Source: CAWDPQ01 sp049642465 (GTDB lineage Bacteria > Acidobacteriota > Vicinamibacteria > Vicinamibacterales > 2-12-FULL-66-21). Taken from it: a stretch of DNA of 64,000 nt. The stretch lies in the NCBI GenBank assembly GCA_049642465.1, contig JBAROV010000110.1, positions 1-64,000 on the forward strand, read 5' to 3'. The notes under the pieces are model-generated. The model made no database searches. It saw nothing but the letters and a program-made list of their open reading frames with translations, and was not told the DNA's origin. Of this stretch, positions 9,410 to 17,000 are shown in pieces. Position numbers and translations under genes: made by a program. Numbering within the stretch: position 1 is the stretch's first letter; each line of letters opens with the position of its first letter.

Positions 9410-9559
9410 ATGTCCGAACGCAACGGCGAAAAATCCCGGTTTCAGATCAACCGCAGGCGAGGCATACAGCGCCGAGCCAGGATCCGCGAACTGCTTGCGG
9501 CAGCCTCGGCCTCGGAAAAGCGGCCGGCGCCGCCCAAACCTCAGCGCTCGAAGAGCTAG
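9410..9559 (+). CDS. Small very basic peptide (49 aa), coupled to the next gene
   Basis: An ATG at 9410 opens a 49-codon frame beginning MSERNGEKSRFQINRRRG and ending PPKPQRSKS. About a quarter of the residues are Arg or Lys, with a central helical segment (ARIRELLAAASASEK). The stop TAG shares its last base with the GTG start of the RibD-like gene (TAGTG), which argues for real translation and coupling. It lies 23 bases after glgB. The composition suggests RNA or DNA binding, but I know no named family for it. Confidence 0.55.
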   Translation: MSERNGEKSRFQINRRRGIQRRARIRELLAAASASEKRPAPPKPQRSKS

Positions 9560-10428
9560 TGGTGCACCTCGCCGAGTTCTCTGCGCGGAAGACTCGCGCG
9601 GCGGAAGCGGCGCGGCTCTTTCCGCTCCGCACCATCCTCGACTCGTCCTTTCTGCACGCGACGGTCCAGGCGGGGAACTCCTGGAGCCGACGTCTGTACG
9701 ACGGTCCTTTTCACTTGTGGCGTGTGCCGTCGGGATCGCTGCCGGCGATTTCTCTCGTTTTCGTTCAGTCGCGCGACAAGAACACCGCCGCGGGCGATCC
9801 AGCGGAACTCGGCGGCGGCGACACCGACAGACACCTTATTTATGAAGGCCTCTCGCGCGTCGCGGCAGATGCCGTGCTGGCTGGCTCGAGGACGATTTCC
9901 GCCGCGGAGGTGTACTTCTCCGTGTGGCATCCCGAGCTGGTGTCATTGCGAAAATCGTACGGGTTGCCGCGACATCCCGCTCAAGTGGTCGTGACAAGGA
10001 GCGGACGCATCGACGTGGCGTCCACGCTTCTCTTCAATGTTCCCGAGGCCCGTGTGTTCGTGCTTGGAACGCCCGAGGCCTGCGACCGATTAGCTCCAGC
10101 GATAGAGGACCGCCCGTGGGTGACGCTGATCTCGTACGGCCAGGAAGACGTCGTCCCGGCGCTGGAACATCTTCGGTCCGAACATGGGATCCGCCGAATA
10201 TCCGTCGTCGGAGGCCGGACGATCGCCACAGCGCTCCTCGATGCCGGCGTCGTTCAGGACATCTATCTGACGACGACGGAGAAGTCGGCTGGCGAGCCCG
10301 GGACTCCTCTCTATGCCGGTTCGAAGCCACCGACGTTCGACGCCGTCGTGAGAAAACGAGGGACGGACCCGGAAGCGCCGTTTCTCTTCGAGCACCTTGG
10401 TGTGTACCCGACCCCCCCTGCTTCCTGA
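9559..10428 (+). CDS. RibD C-terminal / dihydrofolate-reductase-like domain protein
   Basis: A 289-residue protein whose residues about 55-280 match the RibD C-terminal reductase fold related to DHFR. The DGRTA-like segment is SRDKNTAAGDP, followed by DAVLAGSRTI and the nucleotide-binding motif VVGGRTIATALLDAGVVQDIYLTT. RibD-C domains use NADPH to reduce a pyrimidinone riboside, and many stand-alone members have unknown substrates. The N-terminal 50 residues are not part of the domain. The deaminase half of RibD is missing, and no other riboflavin gene is nearby, so a riboflavin role is not assured. The GTG start at 9559 (or 9562) is coupled to the upstream 49-residue peptide. Confidence 0.8.
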   Translation: MVHLAEFSARKTRAAEAARLFPLRTILDSSFLHATVQAGNSWSRRLYDGPFHLWRVPSGSLPAISLVFVQSRDKNTAAGDPAELGGGDTDRHLIYEGLSRVAADAVLAGSRTISAAEVYFSVWHPELVSLRKSYGLPRHPAQVVVTRSGRIDVASTLLFNVPEARVFVLGTPEACDRLAPAIEDRPWVTLISYGQEDVVPALEHLRSEHGIRRISVVGGRTIATALLDAGVVQDIYLTTTEKSAGEPGTPLYAGSKPPTFDAVVRKRGTDPEAPFLFEHLGVYPTPPAS

Positions 10429-10430
10429 CA

Positions 10431-10523
10431 GCACCCTGGCACCTTGGCACTTTGGCACCCTGGCACCTTGGCACCCTGGCACTTTGGCACCTTGGCACCC
10501 TGGCACTTTGGCACCCTGGCACC
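10431..10523. repeat. 10-bp minisatellite (TGGCACCYT-like) between convergent genes
   Basis: About nine copies of a 10-base unit, GGCACCCTT with variants GGCACCTT and GGCACTTT, fill the whole space between the RibD-like stop at 10428 and the EVE-protein stop codon at 10524-10526. The array is directional, not palindromic. The CCCT, CCTT and CTTT variants occur in a mixed order, which suggests slippage plus point changes. Confidence 0.9.
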
Positions 10524-10928
10524 CTATTTCCCCGCCATCCCCTCGATCCGTTTCCATTCATCATCTGAAACGGGCATGACCGACAGGCGCGCCATTCGGA
10601 CGAGCGGAAACGAGGCGAATGCTTTTTCTGCCTTGATTGAAGCGAGCGTCACGGGACCTGGCAGTTTCTTCACGGGTTCCACGTCCACCGCGTACAGCTT
10701 TCCTGTCTTGTCGGCAGGGTCCGGGTAGGCGTCACCGGCCGCACGCGCGATCCCGACAACAGCCTTTTCGTTGCCGGTGTGATAGAAGAAGATCCGGTCG
10801 CCCCTGCGGATGCTGCGCAGGTGTTTCTGCGCGAGTGGGTTACGAACGCCGGTCCACGCCGTACGACCGTCGCGGGCGAGGTCATCGTAGCTGTAATTGG
10901 ACGGTTCTTCCTTCATTAGCCAGTTCAT
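10524..10928 (-). CDS. EVE domain-containing protein
   Basis: A 134-residue single-domain EVE protein of the PUA-like superfamily, related to thymocyte nuclear protein 1. The recognisable sequence is MNWLMKEEPSNYSYDDL, then TAWTGVRNPLAQKHLRSI, GDRIFFYHTGNEKAVVGIA and the segment ending DVEPVKKLPGPVTL. EVE domains bind modified bases in DNA or RNA and are often linked to restriction or RNA metabolism in bacteria. The start at 10928 is chosen because MNWLMKEEP is the canonical N-terminus and AGGAG lies 7 bases upstream; the open frame extends to 11036 without such a site. The gene is divergent from the kinase at 11117. Confidence 0.9.
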   Translation of the reverse strand: MNWLMKEEPSNYSYDDLARDGRTAWTGVRNPLAQKHLRSIRRGDRIFFYHTGNEKAVVGIARAAGDAYPDPADKTGKLYAVDVEPVKKLPGPVTLASIKAEKAFASFPLVRMARLSVMPVSDDEWKRIEGMAGK

Positions 10929-10988
10929 ACCACTCCTGATGTCGTTGATCGGGATTCGCAGGATTCTAGTGGACTGTATAAGTGACGT

Positions 10989-11057
10989 GTAAAGCGACCG
11001 CTCGGTTGTCGCGGGCCGCAAATTTCCGCGGGCCAACCAACGGGCGGCCCGCTTTAC
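10989..11057. repeat. Imperfect inverted repeat between EVE gene and kinase gene
   Basis: GTAAAGCG at 10989-10996 is the reverse complement of CGCTTTAC at 11050-11057. Inside it, GGTTG at 11004-11008 pairs with CAACC at 11034-11038. The element lies in the divergent intergenic region and could be an operator or a cruciform-forming site. I cannot tie it to a known regulator. Confidence 0.4.
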
Positions 11058-11081
11058 CTTTGACGCATAGACGCCACTAGT

Positions 11082-11112
11082 TTGGGAGTTGGGAGTTGAG
11101 AATTGGGAATTG
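11082..11112. repeat. Short tandem repeat, GGGAGTT-type unit
   Basis: Four imperfect 7-base units (GGGAGTT, GGGAATT variants) end five bases before the GTG start of the kinase and would therefore lie in its leader. The same unit occurs at 36067-36097. Confidence 0.6.
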
Positions 11113-11116
11113 ACCC

Positions 11117-13354
11117 GTGAGCAGGGAGCGCATCGGGCGGTACGAGGTCACCGGCACGCTCGGCGAGGGCGGGATGGGAATCGTGTATGCGGCCCGGGAT
11201 CCCCAGCTCGGCCGCGCGCTCGCCATCAAGACGCTTCATGCAGCGAGCCACGATCCTGTGGCGCGCGAGCGTCTGGCTCGCGAAGCACGCACGGCGGCTT
11301 TGATCAACCATCCATCGGTGTGCCAGCTGTACGAGATCGGAGACGACGGAGGCGAACTGTTCCTGGCGATGGAGCTGCTCGAAGGAGAGTCGCTCGCCGC
11401 GCGGCTGGCGCGTGGAACCTTGACGGTATCCGAGGCGGTGTCGATCGGCCTGGGGATACTTACGGGCGTCGATGCCCTTCACCGCCACGGCGTGGTGCAC
11501 CGGGACTTGAAGCCCTCCAACGTGTTCCTGACGAACCACGGGGTGAAGCTGCTGGATTTCGGCGTGGCGATGATCGCCTCGAGCGACGTCGCCGCCACCG
11601 CCACTCGATTGACGACGCCGGGTATGGTCGTTGGCACGCCTCAGTACTGCGCGCCCGAGACGCTTCGTGGCGAATCCGCCGATGCGCGGACCGACATCTT
11701 TGCCGCCGGGATCATCGTCTACGAAATGCTGGCGGGTCAGCCGCCATACGTGGGCCGGACGGCGATCGAGGTGTTCCACAGCATCATGTACGACGAGCCA
11801 CCCGTCTTGACCGGCGGACCGGCCATCGCGGCGCTCGACAGGGTGATACACAAAGCGGTTTCGAAACGCCGCGAAGATCGCTATCAGACGGCGGAAGCCT
11901 TCGCGCAGGAACTCCGTTCCGCGCTTCTCATCGCCGATACGCAGCCGATTGCGGCCCGAGCCGTCACCCGCCTCATCGTCTTGCCGCTGCGGATTCTGCG
12001 CCCCGATCCGGAGACCGATTTTCTCGCGTTCAGCCTTGCTGATGCCATCACGAGTTCGCTCTCCAGCCTTCAGCCTCTCGTCGTCCGTTCGAGCGTCGTG
12101 GCGGAGCGATTCGCATCAGGATCCCCGGATTTGAGGGCGCTCGCGGCCGAAGCTGATGTCGACGTTGTCGTAATGGGGACGCTGATTCGCGCCGGCGATC
12201 AGGTGCGCGTGAGCACGCAGCTGGTTGAGACGCCATCGGGAACGGTGCTCTGTACGCACACGGCACAAGCGCCTGCGGCCGACTTGTTCGCGTTGCAGGA
12301 CGAACTGACCACGAAGATTGTCGACGCGCTTTCGTTGCCGCTGACGGCGCGGGAGCGCCGGCTCCTGCGCCATGATGTGCCGTCGACTCCGCACGCCTAC
12401 GAACGGTATCTTCGCGCGAACGAGTTGAGTCGAGACACGCGGCGCTGGAAAGCTGCCCGGGATTTGTATCTGGAGTGCCTTGGCGAAGATCCGCACTACG
12501 CGCCGGCATGGGGCGCGGTGGGTCGGATGCATCGGCTGATCGCCAAGTACCTGGTCGGCGAGGAATCGAGCACGCTGAATCTCGCAGAGGTGGCCTTCAA
12601 ACGGGCTCTCGAGTTGAATCCTGATCTGTCCAGCGCCGAGAATGCCTACGCTCACCTCGAGGTCGATCTCGGCCGTGCAACCGACGCGATGGCGCGCCTG
12701 GTCCGGCTCGCCAAAACGCGAAGTTCGGATCCGGACTTGTTCGCAGGCCTGGTGCACACCTGCCGATACTGCGGTTTGCTCCGTGCCTCCGTGGCCGCCT
12801 TCGAGCAGGCGCGCCGCCTCGACCCGCGCATCCCGTCGAGCGTGGCGGTGACCTTCTTCATGCTCGGCGACTACGAGCGCGTGCTCGAATGTGCCGTAGA
12901 AGGGATTCCCTACATCCGCAACGCGGCCCTCGTGATGCTCGGGAAGCCGGAGGAAGCGCTCGAGAGCCTCAACACCATCGACGATCGCATTGCCAGCCTG
13001 ATGGTGTCGTTCACGTCCTCGTTGCGGCTGCTGCTCACGGGAAAGCCCGGGGACAGCATCGAAGCCATGAGCCTCTTGCGGGAGATCCGCGATCCTGAGG
13101 CACGCTACTTCGTCGGCCGTCACTTCGCGCACGCCGGCGATCATGCAGGCGCGCTGAGCGCCATCGAATGGGCCGTGGACAACGGCTTCTTCTGCGCGCC
13201 GGCGATGGCGCGCGATCCGTGGCTCGACCCGATTCGCGGTCTCCCTGAGTTCTCCGCGATCGTCCGCCGCGCCGAAGCGCGCCACCGCGATGCCGTCGTG
13301 ACGTTTCTCAGCGCTGAAGGCGATCGTCTGCTGGGTCTCGGTCAACCGGCGTGA
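11117..13354 (+). CDS. Serine/threonine protein kinase with TolB-like and TPR regions
   Basis: A 745-residue Hanks-type kinase. The kinase domain spans about residues 8-270: glycine loop LGEGGMGIVYAARD, catalytic Lys in ALAIKTLH, HRDLKPSNV loop, DFG in LLDFGVAM and the APE-like APETLRGE. Residues about 285-415 resemble the TolB-N/FlgO-like module found in CadC-type and adenylate-cyclase proteins (LIVLPLRILRPDPETDFLA, VVVMGTLIRAG). TPR-like helices continue to the C-terminus. No transmembrane helix is evident, so it is probably cytoplasmic. The start is GTG 11117, directly before the glycine loop. Its last codon overlaps the GTG of the mug-like gene (GTGA). The substrate is unknown. Confidence 0.9.
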   Translation: MSRERIGRYEVTGTLGEGGMGIVYAARDPQLGRALAIKTLHAASHDPVARERLAREARTAALINHPSVCQLYEIGDDGGELFLAMELLEGESLAARLARGTLTVSEAVSIGLGILTGVDALHRHGVVHRDLKPSNVFLTNHGVKLLDFGVAMIASSDVAATATRLTTPGMVVGTPQYCAPETLRGESADARTDIFAAGIIVYEMLAGQPPYVGRTAIEVFHSIMYDEPPVLTGGPAIAALDRVIHKAVSKRREDRYQTAEAFAQELRSALLIADTQPIAARAVTRLIVLPLRILRPDPETDFLAFSLADAITSSLSSLQPLVVRSSVVAERFASGSPDLRALAAEADVDVVVMGTLIRAGDQVRVSTQLVETPSGTVLCTHTAQAPAADLFALQDELTTKIVDALSLPLTARERRLLRHDVPSTPHAYERYLRANELSRDTRRWKAARDLYLECLGEDPHYAPAWGAVGRMHRLIAKYLVGEESSTLNLAEVAFKRALELNPDLSSAENAYAHLEVDLGRATDAMARLVRLAKTRSSDPDLFAGLVHTCRYCGLLRASVAAFEQARRLDPRIPSSVAVTFFMLGDYERVLECAVEGIPYIRNAALVMLGKPEEALESLNTIDDRIASLMVSFTSSLRLLLTGKPGDSIEAMSLLREIRDPEARYFVGRHFAHAGDHAGALSAIEWAVDNGFFCAPAMARDPWLDPIRGLPEFSAIVRRAEARHRDAVVTFLSAEGDRLLGLGQPA

Positions 13355-13938
13355 CGCGATCGGCCGCAGCCGCCTGGTCGCATTTGCGCCTTCGGGACCG
13401 CATCAAGCCTGGCGTGCGCGTACTGTTCGTTGGGATCAATCCCGGGGTGCGCTCGGCGATCACGGGCCACCACTTCGCCGGTTATTCAAACCGATTCTGG
13501 AAGCTGCTGTACGACTCGGCGCTGGTCTCCGAACCAATTACCTATCGCGACGACCGCCGTCTGCCAGACTGGGGGTTCGGGATCACCAATCTCATTGCAC
13601 GCCCGAGTCCAGGGATCGATTCGCTCAGCCGGCAGGAGTACCTCGACGGATGGAAGACCTTATCGGCCAAAGTGCGGCGATATCGTCCTGAGTTTGTCGC
13701 CTTGGTCGGGGTGACCTTGTATCGTGCCGTCCTGCCGTTACTCGAGACTGAGGCGGCGCGCTCGGACGTGGTGTCCCCGGTCCTCGGCCTTCAGCCGCGG
13801 GTTGTGCACGGCGCCCGCGTCTTTGTCCTGCCGAATCCGAGCGGTCGGAATGCCAATTACAGCTACGCGGAGATGCTGGAGGCGTTTCGCGCGTTGCGGC
13901 GTCAGCTCGCCTTCCGTCGGCGCCCAACCGCACGCTGA
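13351..13938 (+). CDS. mug: Mismatch-specific uracil/thymine DNA glycosylase (Mug/TDG family)
   Basis: A 195-residue DNA glycosylase that excises uracil or thymine from G:U or G:T mismatches. The Mug active-site motif VLFVGINPG is present, followed by the family pattern HHFAGYSNRFWKLLYDSAL, and the second motif is FVLPNPSGRNANYSY. The Asn in GINPG is the Mug/TDG catalytic Asn. The GTG start overlaps the kinase stop by GTGA, so the repair gene appears translationally coupled to the kinase gene. Confidence 0.9.
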   Translation: MTRSAAAAWSHLRLRDRIKPGVRVLFVGINPGVRSAITGHHFAGYSNRFWKLLYDSALVSEPITYRDDRRLPDWGFGITNLIARPSPGIDSLSRQEYLDGWKTLSAKVRRYRPEFVALVGVTLYRAVLPLLETEAARSDVVSPVLGLQPRVVHGARVFVLPNPSGRNANYSYAEMLEAFRALRRQLAFRRRPTAR

Positions 13939-14095
13939 GACCGGCGGCGGAGGTATTGCAGCCACCGCTGGACCTGCGGAAGCAATTGACTGTAACCGCA
14001 CACGATCCCGGGTATTCGACCCCCTCCGGTTCTAGTGGGCAGACAAAAGTCCCCCCCTGGGCAGACTACGCGCGCTCCAAAAAGGAAGAAAAGAG

Positions 14096-17000
14096 ATGAG
14101 ATTCAAACGAGGCGGTCTAACTCTGGTGATCGCCGCTCTGTTGCTCCATTCGACCGTGGCCGGCCAGCAGGCCGGCCAGAACATCCCCGTTCTTCCAGTC
14201 GTCGCTCCCGTCGATCCCTCTGATCCGGCCTCGTTGCTCGATGCGGCCTTGAAAGGGGACCTGCATCTCCAGCGGCAACTCGAACCGACGATCGCCGTGT
14301 CGACGCGCAATCCCAACACGGTGCTCACGTTCTTCAACGATTACCGCGCGGTCGACATCCAGAACGATCCAGGACTGGGTGAATCGCGTGATTCGATTGC
14401 GACATCGGCCTGGAATTTTGTCAAGCGCGTGTTCGGCGTGTTCGCCTGGCGAAAGGCAAAGCCGAATGGTATCGGGATTCCAGCCGCCGCCACAGCGGCC
14501 GAAGCCTGGATCGGTGGATCGCGCTCGTACGATGGAGGCATTACCTGGAGCGGCCTGTTTGTACCCGGTGCGCCCTTCGACAGCTCCCCCGCGTCGATGG
14601 CTGCTCCGATCAAAGGTCTGCAAGCCGCTACCGATCCCGTGCTGGCCGCCGGCCCGTGCGGCCGCTTCTATCTTGGCTTTCTCGCCTTCACTCGCAATGG
14701 TGCGAGCAGCATGGTTGTGGCGCGATACGTCGATCTCAACAACGAGAGCGGCGGAGACACGATCATCTACGAGGGCATGACCGTGATCGAAAGCGCCAAC
14801 AACGCGTCGTGGGGCTACTTCCTCGACAAGCCGTCAATCGCCGTCGATCCCCTTCGCACGGCGTCTGCCGGATGCGGCCACAACGTGTACGTGGCGTACA
14901 CCACATTCAATGGCCTCGAGAAAGACGGCAAATTCAAGAGCAAGATCACCTTCGCGAAGTCTTCGAATTCCGGCGCGACCTTCGCGACGCAGAAGCTCAA
15001 CATGCCGTACGGGCAAAACCAGAACACGGTGATTGCCGTGGATCCGCGCGAGGGCACGCCATCGACGACGGGCGGCGGCACCGTCTACGTCGCCTGGCGG
15101 CACTTCTTCGCGCCCGACACGATTCTCCTGCACAAGTCCACGAACTTTGGCCAGACATTCTCAGGCCCGCCCGTCGATCTGCTCGCAGGCTCCAGCGTTC
15201 CACTGCAGACATTCGATCAGCCGACCGTCACCACGCAGAACTCATTGAGTCCTTCCAGCGATGTGTCGTTCAGGACGAACAGCGTGCCCACGCTATCGGT
15301 GGTTGGTGACGGCACAGTGGTGGCGGCGTGGCAGGAGCGAGTGGATCGAACGCCAGGCAGCCCGACGTTTGGACAGCCCGCTCTGCAGGTTGCCAGTACC
15401 AGTCCGCGCATCGTTCTCACGCGATCGACAGACAGGGGTGCTTCATGGAGCCAGCGACAGGCGGTTGATATCGGCGATCGTGATGTAGCCGGGACTCCGC
15501 CACCGGGCTTTGGCTCGCTGCCGCAGCCGCGGGCGTCCGGGCCCCAGGTCATGCCCAGGCTGGCGTTTGGCGGCGGCCGACTGCTGCTCACGTACTACGA
15601 GTCGCGTGGTTTCATGCAGGGCGACCAGATCGTGCCTGCGGATGTGACGCCGCCAGCTCCGGGCTTCATCAGCGGCATCGACCGGATCATGGACCTTCGG
15701 GCGGCGGTGTTGAACCCGGTGACGGGCGCCCTGCTGGGCAGTTCGCAGGTTTCACGCTATCCCGTGCGCGCAGATGCCGACCTCGCCAACGGTGAGACCC
15801 TTGCCGACATCGCAGCATCGAACGGGCCATGCGCCCCCGACGATCCCGAGGCCACTGTTCCCTGCGTCAGGCGCGTCCACCATCCCAACGACCCCCATTC
15901 AGCCGCAGGCACGGCACCGTTCATCGGCGATTATGTCGAGGCCGTGCCAGTCGTGCAGCTGGTGCCGAAGGCGGATCAAAGTGGGTGGCGCTGGGCGACT
16001 GAACCTTCCGACGTGCCATACGGCGGATTTCACACCGTTTGGGCCGACAACCGGAACCTCGTGCGCCCCACTACTCCTGCGGAGCTTCCGCTCGTCGAAC
16101 GCTATCCGTTCTATTCCACGCCGATCGGCGGGCTGGTTTGCACGAACAGCGGGTCGCGAAATACCGATGTCCTGACGTCCAACGTCAATGCGGCGCTGGT
16201 GGTGAGCGCTCCGATTGCGTTCAAGCAACTCGAGAACGTGCAGCGCGCGTTCCCGGTGTTTGCGCACAACGGGACGGCACAGACCCGGTTCTTCCGTTTC
16301 TCGTTCAGTACCCAGGCAATCGCCGACTACGCCTCGTTCGACCAGTTCGACCCGGCCATCGATTCGCTCGACGTTCAGCTGTTTCCCTTCTCCGGCGCCA
16401 CCCGCGTCGTGTATCTGCCGCCAAGCGATGTGAACGTGCCGGTCACCGTGAACGTGCAGGAGACACTGACGCTCGGCGGCGCCGTCGCGCCAGGCGGCCT
16501 GACCGGTACGGTCGCCATCAACGTCGACGGCTCGAATCCGCCGCTCGTGAACTCGAATATCGCGACGACCGAGGTTTACTCGCCGGGTATCCGTACCCCA
16601 GGCATCCGAACGCCGGGCATTCGCACCCCGGGCATCCGAACGCCGGGCATTCGCACCCCGGGCATTCGTACGACCGCAATCAGTGAGACCGCGCCCGACG
16701 GGACAATCTACGCGATTACGGATGTCACGTGGACGGTGAGCAACGAAGGGAACACGACTGCCGCCTACTCCTCGCTCGTCAACATCGACAATCCGGAGCA
16801 GTACGACGGTAGTTACGAGTTTCAGCTGATCGTGTCAAAGGGCGCATTCAGTGGAGCGCTGGACGGCTGCAGTTCCTCAGACCTCGGACAAGATCAGGTG
16901 CTGGCCGTGATCCCGAACCCCTCAATTCGGACGCCGAGCATTCGCACGCCTGGTATCCGGACTCCGGGTATCCGCACCGCCACGTTCTTCATTCCGCCGT

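Noticed and set aside
10431..10523. CRISPR array
   Set aside because: The 10-base units are contiguous without spacers, so this is a minisatellite; no cas gene is in the window.
16583..16978. Intergenic satellite or frameshift hotspot
   Set aside because: The units are 15 bp and stay in frame in a continuous 1579-codon gene, so they are coding repeats.
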